Source: Proteobacteria bacterium ST_bin14
Lineage (GTDB): Bacteria; Pseudomonadota; Alphaproteobacteria; Sphingomonadales; Sphingomonadaceae
Reading direction: 5' to 3'
NCBI GenBank assembly: GCA_002083655.1
Contig: MSXR01000023.1
Span: forward strand, 1-64,000
DNA length: 64,000 bases
Shown: piece after piece, positions 35,769 to 44,936 of the stretch
How the letters are laid out: the number at the start of each line of letters is the position of its first letter
How positions within the stretch are numbered: position 1 is the first letter of the stretch
Made by a program: the position numbers and the translations under genes
Notes under the pieces: generated by a model
The model's input: the letters and a program-made list of their open reading frames with translations, nothing else
The model's database searches: none
Told to the model about the DNA's origin: nothing

Positions 35769-35877
35769 CCGATACGGCTCAATCTTGCCGCGCACATCGA
35801 CCTGCGCCCTCAGCAGTGCTGCTGATCCTGCGCCGCGCAAACAGCATGTCGATTGGCGGCATGTGCCACGCGGCGCG
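35769..35877 (-). pseudogene. Decayed 3' end of an ABC1-kinase gene
   Basis: This 109-bp stretch closely matches the last ~130 bases of the intact ABC1-kinase gene at 37508-37640 on the same strand. Read on the minus strand it gives AAWHMPPIDMLFARRRIS, then after a deletion and frameshift VDVRGKIEPYRG, against AAWHMPPIDMLFAQRKIS and VDVRGMIEPYRE in the intact copy. About 20 bases are missing relative to the intact gene. No upstream part of the kinase remains, so it is a remnant. The two copies flank the FAD-oxidoreductase gene. Confidence 0.85.
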
Positions 35878-36068
35878 GGCCCGCGCTTCTTCGTTTGATC
35901 GACCGTTATCGTCTGACTTTATTTTTTGGTGTCGATAAAATCGACTCTTGCGCCTTGGGAGTTCGCCAATGATGGTGATCGGCGATGGGGCCGACGATGC
36001 TCGATCGCTGACGATGCCGTCGACCGCACGGCCGCGTTAGACATTCACCTGGCGCGGTTCGATAGGAC
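35878..36068. other. Intergenic region upstream of the FAD oxidoreductase
   Basis: Together with 35646-35877 this makes a ~420-base stretch without an intact gene. The left part holds the pseudogene remnant. This right part holds an A/T-rich run (ATTTTTTGG near 35920) and a perfect 6-bp palindrome GTCGATAAAATCGAC (35931-35945) that could be an operator for the gene at 36069. I see nothing else in it. Confidence 0.45.
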
Positions 36069-37502
36069 ATGGCCATGGCAGCGATTGAAACCGATTATCT
36101 GATCATCGGCAGCGGTGCCGTCGGCCTGGCCTTTGCCGACACATTGATCGACGAATGCGATGCAGATGTTGTGATTGTGGATCGCCATGGCAAGCCGGGT
36201 GGCCATTGGAACGATGCCTATTCATTTGTCGCGCTTCATCAACCATCGGCCTTCTATGGTGTCAACTCGATGCCGCTGGGCAATAATCGCAAGGATAGCA
36301 TCGGCGCTAACCAAGGGCTTTTTGAGCTTGCATCCGGCCCGGAAGTCAGCGGATATTTCGATAATGTGATGCGGCAAAAGCTGTTGCCGAGTGGGCGTGT
36401 TCGCTATTTTCCAATGGCTGATTATACCGGGTCCGGTCGTTTCAGGTCGCTCCTTTCGGGCGAGGAAACGACCGTCAGCGTCCGCCGCAAAACGGTCGAC
36501 GCCACCTATTATGGCACAAGCGTGCCCGCCACCCACCGTCCTCGATACGCGGTAGCGGACGATGTGCGCCTGATCACCCCAAATGCTTTACCGCAACTGT
36601 GGATCGACCAGACAATCCGGCAATCGGACAAAGGCATCGACGCCCGGCCACATCATTATGTTATTGTCGGTGCCGGAAAAACAGCGATGGATACGGCTGT
36701 TTGGCTGCTTTCCTCGGGCGCGCCGCCGCAATCCATCACCTGGGTGGTGCCGCGCGATTCATGGCTACTCAACCGACTGCGAACGCAACCGGGGCTTGAG
36801 TTTTTCCACGAGACGATTGGCGGTCAAGCCGATCTGATGGAGGCTTTTGCGAACGCCCAATCGGTCGACGAACTGTTCCTGAAGCTGGAAGCAGCCGACA
36901 TCATGCTGCGCATCGACCCCAAGGTGAAACCTGGGATGTTCCATTATGCAACCATGTCAAAAGGGGAAGTCGCCACATTGCAGCGCATTACCAACGTCAT
37001 CCGTTTGGGGCGCGTGCAGTCGATCGATGCGACCGGCCTTACCCTTGATGATGGTCATGTACCGATGGGCGAGGGCACGCTTTACATTGATTGTACCGCC
37101 TCGGCTGTCGAACCGCGGCCGGCAATGCCCATCTTCAATGGATCGCTGATTACCCCACAGCTCGTCCGAGCGCCGCAACCCGCCTTCAGCGCGGCGCTTG
37201 TCGCCTTTGTCGAGGCCCATTATCCGGATGACGATACGAAGAACAATCTTTGCCGCACAGTGCCGTTCCCGCACACGATGGATCAATACCCCGCCTGCAA
37301 CCTGGTCAATATGATGAACCAGATGGCATGGTCACAAGACCCGCTTTTGAGCAAATGGCTCCTTCGCAGTCGACTTGACGGCTTTGGCAAAGTCATCGCA
37401 GCGATCGACAAGAACGATGCCGAGAAGATGGCTGTCCTGTCGCGTCTTCGGGGCAATGCGATGGCGGCGGCAGGAAATCTGCAAAAGCTCTCGGGTTTCT
37501 GA
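36069..37502 (+). CDS. FAD/NAD(P)-binding oxidoreductase (monooxygenase-like)
   Basis: A 477-residue flavoprotein. The N-terminal FAD loop is YLIIGSGAVGLAFADTLIDE, with GGHWNDAYSFVALHQPSAF resembling the region after the FAD motif in flavin monooxygenases. The second dinucleotide loop is YVIVGAGKTAMDTAVWLLSS (~residues 198-217). The substrate is unknown. ATG 36069 is listed; ATG 36075 has better spacing to AGGA. Composition looks slightly less GC-rich than its neighbours. It is flanked by an intact and a decayed ABC1-kinase end, which suggests insertion at that site. Confidence 0.82.
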   Translation: MAMAAIETDYLIIGSGAVGLAFADTLIDECDADVVIVDRHGKPGGHWNDAYSFVALHQPSAFYGVNSMPLGNNRKDSIGANQGLFELASGPEVSGYFDNVMRQKLLPSGRVRYFPMADYTGSGRFRSLLSGEETTVSVRRKTVDATYYGTSVPATHRPRYAVADDVRLITPNALPQLWIDQTIRQSDKGIDARPHHYVIVGAGKTAMDTAVWLLSSGAPPQSITWVVPRDSWLLNRLRTQPGLEFFHETIGGQADLMEAFANAQSVDELFLKLEAADIMLRIDPKVKPGMFHYATMSKGEVATLQRITNVIRLGRVQSIDATGLTLDDGHVPMGEGTLYIDCTASAVEPRPAMPIFNGSLITPQLVRAPQPAFSAALVAFVEAHYPDDDTKNNLCRTVPFPHTMDQYPACNLVNMMNQMAWSQDPLLSKWLLRSRLDGFGKVIAAIDKNDAEKMAVLSRLRGNAMAAAGNLQKLSGF

Positions 37503-37507
37503 CAGGC

Positions 37508-38839
37508 CTACTCCCGATATGGCTCAATCATGCCGCGCACATCGACTTGCGCCTTTAGCCGCGCCGCGAGCAGCGCGGTGCCGCTGATTTTGCGCTGGGC
37601 GAACAGCATGTCGATGGGGGGCATGTGCCACGCGGCACGGTCTTGCCCAATCTCAATGCCCTGATCGCGCAGCACGCCCACAAAAGCGCGGTCGCCAAAG
37701 TCAAACGCGCCGGGGCGGTTCATCTCGCCGATAATCACGTCGATCATCTGATCGATCAATGCCGGATGGCGTGCGACCGTCTGATCACCCAAAAAGCCCG
37801 CCGCCACTGCCGCCTTGCGCACCGCATCCCGGTCACCGTTCAGCCCGGCGGTCAGCAGGCCGCGATAGCCCGCCGCGACGGCCGGGGTAACATCGCGGGT
37901 CGCGCCGAAATCGAGCAGCACCAATTTGCCGGTGTCGCGCTGGTAGCGGAAATTGGCGAAGTTCGGATCGGTCTGCATCAGGCCAAAATCGAACAGCTCG
38001 CGCAACACCAGCCTGATCAGCGCAGCGATGACCCGGTTGCGCTCTTCCTGCGGTGATTCCACCAGATTTTCGATCGCTGTGCCCGCGACAAAGCTCATCG
38101 CCAGCACTTCGCCACTGGTGAATTCTGTATCAAGCAGCGGCACGACAAAATCGGCGTCATCAGCCAGCAAGGCGGCGAACCGCTGCATCTGCTGCCCCTC
38201 TCGGGTGTAATCAGCCTCTTCATGCAGTTGCCGCTTTGCCTCTGCCAACAGCGGCGCGATGTCGATTTCCTTGGGCATCATCCCGGTCATCCGCAGCAGG
38301 GTGGCCACGTTATCGACATCGGAATCGATGCTGGCGCGCACGCCGGGATATTGCACCTTGATCGCCAGCGTGCGCCCGTCATGCGTTTCCGCCTTATGAA
38401 CCTGGCCGATGGAGGCAGCGGCGATGGGGGTCGCCCCAAAGCGGGCAAAGCGGCGACGCCAGTCCTTGCCCCAATGCCTAATGAGCACCTGTTGCAATTG
38501 CTGGGGCGGCATATGGTGGGCCCGGTCGCGCAACCGGCCCAGAATCGCGCTGAGTTCGGCAGGCAGCATGTCGCCCGCATCCATCGAAATCATCTGGCCC
38601 AGCTTCATCGCCGCGCCGCGCAGGTGCGACAATTGCTCGGTCACGCGGGTGATGTTGCCGGGGGTGAGCAGCAGATCGCTCATCTGCGGGCGCTCGCCAT
38701 TGGCCAGCCGCCGTGCCCCTTCAGCGACAACGCCGCCCGCGACCCCGCCGGCAATCTTGCCGAACACGCCGAGCCGCGACAGCCGCCCGCTGGGGATGCC
38801 CCGGCTGCGATCATTATTGTGCTCGTCGCTCACGCGCAT
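37508..38839 (-). CDS. ABC1/UbiB-family atypical kinase
   Basis: A 443-residue protein of the AarF/UbiB/ADCK family, which supports ubiquinone synthesis. The family-specific KxGQ helix (MKLGQMISMDAGDMLP) precedes the A-rich loop AASIGQVHKAE, the lysine in LAIKVQYPG, the catalytic-loop-like LMQTDPNFANF and the metal site VLLDFGATRD. ATG 38839 directly follows AAAGGA; GTG 38833 has better spacing. Its last ~130 bases are duplicated as a pseudogene at 35769-35877. No strong C-terminal membrane helices are seen, as in the AarF/COQ8-like soluble subgroup. Confidence 0.9.
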   Translation of the reverse strand: MRVSDEHNNDRSRGIPSGRLSRLGVFGKIAGGVAGGVVAEGARRLANGERPQMSDLLLTPGNITRVTEQLSHLRGAAMKLGQMISMDAGDMLPAELSAILGRLRDRAHHMPPQQLQQVLIRHWGKDWRRRFARFGATPIAAASIGQVHKAETHDGRTLAIKVQYPGVRASIDSDVDNVATLLRMTGMMPKEIDIAPLLAEAKRQLHEEADYTREGQQMQRFAALLADDADFVVPLLDTEFTSGEVLAMSFVAGTAIENLVESPQEERNRVIAALIRLVLRELFDFGLMQTDPNFANFRYQRDTGKLVLLDFGATRDVTPAVAAGYRGLLTAGLNGDRDAVRKAAVAAGFLGDQTVARHPALIDQMIDVIIGEMNRPGAFDFGDRAFVGVLRDQGIEIGQDRAAWHMPPIDMLFAQRKISGTALLAARLKAQVDVRGMIEPYRE

Positions 38840-38961
38840 TCCTTTCGGCCATGACGCGCCATGCCGACAGGCGTGCATTCCATCCCTTAGCTAGGGAGCA
38901 CGCCGATCAACCGCAATCGGGCGAAAGCCGATCTTGACATGGCAGCATGGCCCGCAGGCGA

Positions 38962-40341
38962 TCAAACGAAGCCCTGGTTCCAGGTCGACGGGTTATAATT
39001 GCCGATATTGGGCAGCACTGTCGGCATATCGGTGGCGCTGACGCCAAACCAGTTGGCAAGCGTTGACGCATATTGATCAACCGCAATCGTGGGCAGCAGG
39101 CGGCCCTGCCCCACATCATCCGGCGTATTGTTGCCGATGGCGGGCGGGGTGCCATAGAATCGCCGCCCATTCACTGCGCCGCCGGTGACGAAATGCATGC
39201 TGCCCCAGCCGTGATCCGAACCATCATCATTCGATTGCAACGTCCGCCCGAAATCAGAAGCGGTGAAGGTCGTTACCCGGTCCGCCACGCCAAGCGCCAC
39301 GGTGGTATCGTAAAAGGCGCGGATCGCGCTGGCGACCAGGCCGATTTGGGTGGGATGCTGCGTCGCCAGCGAATCATGCATGTCAAACCCGCCAAGCGAC
39401 ACGAAAAACACCTGCCGCTTCGCGCCGAGTTCCTGCGAAACGGAGATGAGCCGCGCCACGATCCGCAACTGATCGGCCAGGCTGTTGCCGGTGGGGAACA
39501 GCGGAAAATTGCCCACCGGTGCCCCGCCCAGCGCGGTATTCACCTGCGCAAAAGTGTCCAACGCGCGCTTGCTGATCCGGGCATGTTCATTGGCCATCAG
39601 GTTGGCGTTATTGCCGGTCATCAGGCTGCGCAGCGTGCTGGCTGCCGTGCTCGATCCATAAACGGTCGATCCATTATTCAGCAGCGCAATGGGCCCATTG
39701 GTGCTGACCGAATATTGGATGGCGGTGCGGCCGGTAAGAAAAACCGCATTGCCCGATGCGTTGATGCAGGTCAGCGTCGATGTGCCGTTGCCGCTTTGCA
39801 GCAAATCGCCAATCCGCCCGCCCCAGCCCGAAATCGCGCCTTCGGGGCTGCTCGCCTGCCAATAGCTTTGCTGATCATTATGGCTGAACAATTTGGGCGG
39901 CAACCGCACCGAATTGGCGGTGTATTGCGCCTTGGTGGTGGGTTGAACCAGCGTGCCGACGTTCAGCACGGCGGCCATACGCCCGGCATCAAAAATCGGC
40001 AGCAAGGGGGCCATTGTCGGCGCCAGCGCATATTGCCGCCCGCCTGCCAGCGCGGTGGACGGGACAAGCAAGGTGGGCGCGAGCGCCGTGCGCGCATGGG
40101 CCAGATTCTGCCGGGCCGCCTGATACAGATTGTAACTCGCCTGATCATAGGGCGTCAGCGTGTTCGCGTAATCATTACCCCCAAACATGAACACGCACAC
40201 CAGCGCCTTGTAATCGGATGCGGTAGCGGCGGCTGCCTCGCCAATGGCGGCAAGGCTGGTAACAAAGGGTGCTGCAGCCCCGGCTGCGCCAAGCGCGGCG
40301 GTGCGTTTCAAAAAGGCGCGGCGTGATTGATCGTTGGTCAT
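38962..40341 (-). CDS. DUF1501 protein with Tat signal
   Basis: A 459-residue exported protein. SRRAFLKRTAALGAAGAAAP is a twin-arginine signal, so the folded protein is moved to the periplasm. VCVFMFGGNDYANTL (~residues 48-62) is the sulfatase-like opening typical of DUF1501, and TFTASDFGRTLQSN, followed by DHGWGSMHFV, is the conserved metal-binding end. DUF1501 genes are nearly always paired with DUF1800 as here (ten bases apart). The role is unknown; a link to exported polysaccharide or peptidoglycan handling has been proposed for the pair. Confidence 0.9.
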   Translation of the reverse strand: MTNDQSRRAFLKRTAALGAAGAAAPFVTSLAAIGEAAAATASDYKALVCVFMFGGNDYANTLTPYDQASYNLYQAARQNLAHARTALAPTLLVPSTALAGGRQYALAPTMAPLLPIFDAGRMAAVLNVGTLVQPTTKAQYTANSVRLPPKLFSHNDQQSYWQASSPEGAISGWGGRIGDLLQSGNGTSTLTCINASGNAVFLTGRTAIQYSVSTNGPIALLNNGSTVYGSSTAASTLRSLMTGNNANLMANEHARISKRALDTFAQVNTALGGAPVGNFPLFPTGNSLADQLRIVARLISVSQELGAKRQVFFVSLGGFDMHDSLATQHPTQIGLVASAIRAFYDTTVALGVADRVTTFTASDFGRTLQSNDDGSDHGWGSMHFVTGGAVNGRRFYGTPPAIGNNTPDDVGQGRLLPTIAVDQYASTLANWFGVSATDMPTVLPNIGNYNPSTWNQGFV

Positions 40342-40351
40342 GGCCCTGCCC

Positions 40352-42085
40352 CTATTTCAGCGTGATATAGTCAGGCGATGCCAGCGTCAGCAGAATCGCG
40401 GTATAAACGCGGTTCAGCGTCGCATTGGTCGCTGTCATCGCAATGCTATCCACCGCCGCACGGATTGCCGCCACGGTGGTGGCGCTCAATTGCCCGGCGG
40501 CGAGCACCAGATTCACCTCATCAACCAGCGCTGCACTGTCATTCGCCAGCGCGCTGATTTCGGCATAGTTTGCGCGCACATCGCCAATGCCGTTCTGGAT
40601 AATCGGCTGCATGAAATTGATGAAGGCGATCACGCTCAGTTCATTGGTGATCTGGAATTCAGGCGCGAGCAGCCCTGCGGTCGCGATGGGGGTATTGGGC
40701 GGCGTGTAGCCGGGGCGGAAGAAGTTGAACACCGATGCGCTGCGCCCAAAGGATTGCGCAAGCTGTGTGCTCGAACTGCTGGTATTGCCGATGGGCCATA
40801 GGCCACCGGTGGAGGTGGCACCATAGGCCCGCGCCCAATTGGTGAAACGGATAACCGGTTCGCGCAATTTGCCCGTGCTAGCCGCCGTCAGCACCGCATC
40901 GCTGCGCGCTTCGCTATCGAGCAGGATCGCGCGGATGACGGCGGTCAGATCACCCCGCACGCCTGATCCGTTATTGGCAAACACCGCCGCCACCCGGCCA
41001 ACATAGGCTGCCGAAGGATTGCTGGTCACCAGCCGCTGGATCAGCTGTTTGGACACAAAGGGCGGCACATTGGGATGCGCAAAAATCGCATCAAGCGCCA
41101 GGCGCACCGCCGCCAACCCTTCCGTTCCGGCGGGGATTGTGGTGCCCAGAAAGCTCGACGCGCCACTTTCATGCAGCGCAGTGTTGATCACCAGCGGGCG
41201 TCGCAGCCGGTTTGGCGTGGTTGAATCGGCGGAATCGAGCACCAACCCCGTGAACACCCGCGCCAACTGCGTCACATCGTCTTGCGTATAGGTATCAACC
41301 GGGGCGCCGTTCGCCATTTGCAGGGTGCCATCCATGTTGAGCCGGTTGAGGCCCAGCGTGAACAACTGCATCAGTTCACGCGCGTAATTTTCGTCGGGCA
41401 TTGCCCCGGTGGTGGGGTTGGCGCGGCGATTGTTGATGAAGGTGAGGTAGGCACCCATTGCAGCGTTGGTGGTGATGCCTTCCAGCAGCGTGCGATAATT
41501 GCCAAATGCATTGTCCAGCAGCACGTCTAGATAGGCAGCAACCGAGAACTGCCGCCATTGCTGGTTCACCCCGTCAATGCCGACAACCAGGATTTCGGCG
41601 AGCGCCATGCCAACGCGCTGGCGCAACTGGCCGGGTTCGCTGATAATCTGACGCCAGACCGTGTTGTCGAAACCCTGCTGGTTATTGATAAAGTTTGGCG
41701 CGCTATACCCGTTGGTGACCAGCCAGTCCCAATGCTGGGTGCGCGGTCGGCTGATCTGTTCGGTGATCCAGCCCGAGAACCCCATCGACTGGACCAGCGC
41801 GATATCTGCCTTGGTTGCGCCCATGGTTGCTTGCGCCAGAAAGCGGCTGGCCTGAACCCCGGTAATCGCCGCCGCTGTCGGCGGTGGCGTGGGGGTCGCA
41901 ATTGCGATGGGGGGCGGGCTGGTACTGCCGCCACCGCCGCTGCAAGCCGCCAGCGCAAGGGAAGATGCCATCGCCGGCACCAACACCGCGCCCTTCGCAG
42001 GGATCACCGATTCGGGCGGGGAGGAAACAGCCGCGCCGTCGGGCGCAAGCGCTTCCTGATCAATGGTTTGCACCGTTTCGGTCAT
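40352..42085 (-). CDS. DUF1800 protein
   Basis: A 577-residue exported protein, partner of the DUF1501 protein downstream. An N-terminal ~45-residue segment precedes a hydrophobic stretch ending AACSGGGG, a lipobox-like site unusually deep in the chain. DUF1800 landmarks are RFLAQATMGATKADIA, MPDENYARELMQLFTLGLNR and LRRPLVINTALHE. ATG 42085 follows a GGGGGT ribosome binding site. Being first, it probably drives translation of the pair. Confidence 0.9.
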   Translation of the reverse strand: MTETVQTIDQEALAPDGAAVSSPPESVIPAKGAVLVPAMASSLALAACSGGGGSTSPPPIAIATPTPPPTAAAITGVQASRFLAQATMGATKADIALVQSMGFSGWITEQISRPRTQHWDWLVTNGYSAPNFINNQQGFDNTVWRQIISEPGQLRQRVGMALAEILVVGIDGVNQQWRQFSVAAYLDVLLDNAFGNYRTLLEGITTNAAMGAYLTFINNRRANPTTGAMPDENYARELMQLFTLGLNRLNMDGTLQMANGAPVDTYTQDDVTQLARVFTGLVLDSADSTTPNRLRRPLVINTALHESGASSFLGTTIPAGTEGLAAVRLALDAIFAHPNVPPFVSKQLIQRLVTSNPSAAYVGRVAAVFANNGSGVRGDLTAVIRAILLDSEARSDAVLTAASTGKLREPVIRFTNWARAYGATSTGGLWPIGNTSSSSTQLAQSFGRSASVFNFFRPGYTPPNTPIATAGLLAPEFQITNELSVIAFINFMQPIIQNGIGDVRANYAEISALANDSAALVDEVNLVLAAGQLSATTVAAIRAAVDSIAMTATNATLNRVYTAILLTLASPDYITLK

Positions 42086-42260
42086 GGCACCCCCAGCTAT
42101 CGACCGCAGCACCTTTGTGGCACCGCCTTCACCGACCTAAACGGGGCTACATGAGCAAACCCTTTGCTGCTAATGATAACAGGCTATTGTTCATAACGCG
42201 CACGACCGTTCCTGCACGGAACAGGCTGGACGGTGACAGGCGGGCTTGGGGAGACAATCG

Positions 42261-43406
42261 ATGCGGCGACGGCATGTTCTGGGCGCAATCGCGATGCTGA
42301 CCCTTACCGCCAGCGCCGCGCCGGCGCGGCAATTCGCGCCGCTTGATGCCGCCGTACGCGCGGCCATGAAGAAATCGGGCGCGCGCGGACTGGCGATCGC
42401 CGTTATTGAGCGCGGCAAGCCGGCATTTCTACGCAGCTATGGCGCGCGCAATGCCGCCAATGCGCCGCTGGACGTCGATACAATCATGTACGGCGCATCG
42501 ATTACCAAGGCGGTGTTCGCCTATACCGTGATGCAATTGGTGGATGAGGGGAAGATCGACCTTGATCGCCCGCTAGCGTCATATCTGGCAAACCCCTTGC
42601 CCGATTATGGCAATCTGGATGCTTACGGCAATTGGGGCGATCTGGCCGGGGATGATCGCTGGCGGCGGATTACCGCGCGGATGGTGCTGACCCACAGCAC
42701 GGGCTTTGCCAATTTTTCGTTCCTGGAGCCGGATCGCAAGCTGAAATTCCATTTCGATCCCGGCACGCGCTATGGCTATTCGGGGGAAGGCATGATGCTG
42801 CTCCAGTTCGTCATCGAACAGGGGCTGGGGTTTGATCTCGGCGCAGAAATGCAGCGCCGCGTGTTCGACCGGTTCGGCATGGCCAATACCAGCCTGATCT
42901 GGCGCCCCGATTTCGCGCGCAACCTGGCCGATGGCTGGAAGGACGATGGCAGCGTAGAGCCGCATGACGAGCGCAGCCGTGTGCGCGCCGCCGGATCGAT
43001 GGACACGACGATTGCCGATATCGCGAAGTTCGTGGCGGGCTTCATGCGCGGCGAAGGGGTTAGCAAGGCTGGCCGGGCGGAAATGATCCGCCCCAACCTG
43101 CCGATTACGACCCGATCACAATTCCCCTCGCTCCAGCCCGAAGCGGCAGTGTCCGAGCGAACGGCGGGGTTAGCGGCCGGGCTGGGCGTGATCAGCTTCA
43201 ACGGTCCGCAGGGGCCGGGATTCTTCAAGGGCGGGCATAATGATTCCACCGCGAACATGTGGGTGTGCCTGAAACGCAGCGGACGCTGCGTTATCATCCT
43301 GTCAAATGATGTCCGCGCCGAACGCGAATTCCCCACACTCGTCCGTGCAGCACTGGGTGATACGGGCATGCCATGGGGCTGGGAATATGGCTTTCCCGCC
43401 AAGTAA
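42261..43406 (+). CDS. Serine beta-lactamase-like hydrolase (class C/esterase type)
   Basis: A 381-residue exported enzyme of the penicillin-binding/class C beta-lactamase fold. The signal peptide is MRRRHVLGAIAMLTLTASAA. The nucleophile motif ASITKAV (SxxK) lies near residue 80, a YSG motif in TRYGYSGEGM serves as the YxN equivalent, and KGGHND near the end corresponds to KTG/HxG. Such proteins include esterases and D-aminopeptidases more often than true lactamases. Start 42261 has a GGGGAG ribosome binding site. Confidence 0.87.
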   Translation: MRRRHVLGAIAMLTLTASAAPARQFAPLDAAVRAAMKKSGARGLAIAVIERGKPAFLRSYGARNAANAPLDVDTIMYGASITKAVFAYTVMQLVDEGKIDLDRPLASYLANPLPDYGNLDAYGNWGDLAGDDRWRRITARMVLTHSTGFANFSFLEPDRKLKFHFDPGTRYGYSGEGMMLLQFVIEQGLGFDLGAEMQRRVFDRFGMANTSLIWRPDFARNLADGWKDDGSVEPHDERSRVRAAGSMDTTIADIAKFVAGFMRGEGVSKAGRAEMIRPNLPITTRSQFPSLQPEAAVSERTAGLAAGLGVISFNGPQGPGFFKGGHNDSTANMWVCLKRSGRCVIILSNDVRAEREFPTLVRAALGDTGMPWGWEYGFPAK

Positions 43407-43439
43407 TGGAATCGTGCCGTCGGGGGAAAGGTGGGGGGT

Positions 43440-43775
43440 TCTGTTGCCCGGCCCCCCCGGGCCGCTGGTATCCGATTCTGTTGCCCGGTTCGGCCCGAAC
43501 CGCGCTTTCGTCGTACTAACCTAGACCGTTAAGTCTTGGGTTAGGCCGCAATTGCGAGTGCTTCGTTATCGTTAGCACTTGTGGTTTTGAGCCTTTTACA
43601 GGTTACTCAGCCCGGGCAAAAACAGCGCCTTTCAACACACGTCGATCCTAGTTCGGCCCCGTCAGAGGCCCCGCTTTCACGGGGCTTTTGGTGGAGCCGC
43701 CGGGTACTGCCCCCGGGTCCGCTGCGTCTATTTTACGCGGCAATTTATCGCCATAGCCGGGCGAACCCGGCACCG
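43440..43775 (-). ncRNA. ssrA: Transfer-messenger RNA, two-piece alphaproteobacterial type
   Basis: Reading the minus strand, a 5' UUCG hairpin (43756-43771) leads to an acceptor piece ending CGGCTCCACCA (CCA at 43689-43691). An intervening loop (43661-43688) follows, then the coding piece starting GGGGCCG at 43660. GGGGCCG pairs with CGGCTCC over 7 bp with G-U as the third pair, the alanyl-tRNA synthetase identity element. The tag frame at 43541-43576 reads ANDNEALAIAA then TAA. This permuted order (3' acceptor first) is the alphaproteobacterial form. The RNA rescues stalled ribosomes with SmpB. The outer ends are approximate. Confidence 0.95.
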
Positions 43776-43852
43776 CTGATATAGGCGATGTGGCTGAAAA
43801 TGAAAAGGTCCGCCTTTCACTTGCCACAAATCCCGTCCATAAGTGTCCAACC

Positions 43853-44284
43853 ATGTTGACGCAGCGTTCCCGCTACGCGCTTCGCGCGATGCTTTTCCTG
43901 GCTGAGGCCACCAAGGGCTCTCCGCCAATTCCGATGAACCGGATTGCGGCAGAGGCCAATGTGCCGCGCAAATTCCTGGAACTGATATTGGCGGACCTGC
44001 GCGAGGCAGGCTTGCTGCACAGCCACCGGGGCAAAATGGGCGGATATTGCCTGTCACGCGCCACCCACCTGATATCGCTGGGCGAAATCATCCGCGTGAT
44101 TGAAGGGCCGCTCGCGCTCGTCCCCTGTGTCAGCCGCACCGCCTACCGCGCCTGCGCCGATTGCAAGGACGAAGCCGATTGCGCCATCCGCCACGCCATG
44201 ATGCGGGTGCGCGATGAAACGGCGCGCATCCTGGATGGCACCAGCCTGGCGGATGCCCATGCGCGGGATTTGGAAGCGGCCTGA
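43853..44284 (+). CDS. Rrf2-family regulator with a cysteine cluster
   Basis: A 143-residue winged-helix regulator. MLTQRSRYALRAMLFLAEA is the family N-terminus and ANVPRKFLELILADLREAGL the recognition helix. Four cysteines (C-x8-C-x2-C-x5-C, ~residues 96-114) may hold an iron-sulfur cluster or sense redox; the pattern differs from IscR. ATG 43853 is used; an upstream in-frame start at 43790 runs into the ssrA promoter region. It is divergent from ssrA. Confidence 0.88.
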   Translation: MLTQRSRYALRAMLFLAEATKGSPPIPMNRIAAEANVPRKFLELILADLREAGLLHSHRGKMGGYCLSRATHLISLGEIIRVIEGPLALVPCVSRTAYRACADCKDEADCAIRHAMMRVRDETARILDGTSLADAHARDLEAA

Positions 44285-44354
44285 GCCAGCGGTAACCTGC
44301 CCGCCTGTTCAAAGCCCCCTCCCCTGATGGAGAGGGGTTGAAGAAAGGGGAAGC

Positions 44355-44789
44355 CTAAGCCGCCCCGCCCTTTTGCACCGCATCCCTTATCTCGCGCAGC
44401 AGCGTGATATCCGCCGGTTCGGCCGCCGGTGCCTCAACGGGCTTGGGCACAACCCGATTGGCAGCGCGCACGATCTGGAAAATGATGAACGCCAGGATCA
44501 GGAAATTGATCGCCACCGTTACAAACGCGCCATAGCCCAGCAGCGGTACGCCCGCGGCCTTCAACGCGGCATAATCGGTTACCGATCCGGTATAGCCCGC
44601 TGGCAGCGGCCCCAGCTGAATGAAATAGCGGGAGAAATCAAAGCCGCCAAAAATCGCGCTGACGACCGGCAGGATGATATCATCCGTCAGCGACTTGGTG
44701 ATCGTGCCAAATGCCGCGCCGATGATGACGCCGACGGCAAGATCCAGCACGTTACCGCGTGCAATGAAATCTCGAAACTCCTTGAACAT
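44355..44789 (-). CDS. mscL: Large-conductance mechanosensitive channel MscL
   Basis: A 144-residue inner-membrane channel that opens at high membrane tension to release solutes. The N-terminal MFKEFRDFIARGNVLDLAVG amphipathic helix plus first transmembrane helix and the IDP-like second helix (GAFVTVAINFLILAFIIFQI) are typical, with a short cytoplasmic bundle at the end. Start 44789 has a GGGAGA ribosome binding site. Single gene. Confidence 0.97.
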   Translation of the reverse strand: MFKEFRDFIARGNVLDLAVGVIIGAAFGTITKSLTDDIILPVVSAIFGGFDFSRYFIQLGPLPAGYTGSVTDYAALKAAGVPLLGYGAFVTVAINFLILAFIIFQIVRAANRVVPKPVEAPAAEPADITLLREIRDAVQKGGAA

Positions 44790-44936
44790 TGCCGTCTCCC
44801 TTCCAATGTGTGTTATACGCCTAGCACTCTGCGACCAATTCTGGTCGAATTGCGTTGGGCAACTGGATACGCCTGGGGTAAGCGGGTCAAGAGTTTGATC
44901 TGCAAAAACCGGTTTTGACGAAGAGGGACGACCGAC

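Noticed and set aside
39073..40326. A 417-codon plus-strand frame opposite the DUF1501 gene
   Set aside because: The minus strand encodes a clear Tat-exported DUF1501 protein; the plus frame is compositionally biased and domain-free.
44315..44340. Terminator between the Rrf2 regulator and mscL
   Set aside because: Only a 5-bp CCCCT/AGGGG stem with a 7-base loop and no T-run; too weak to call.
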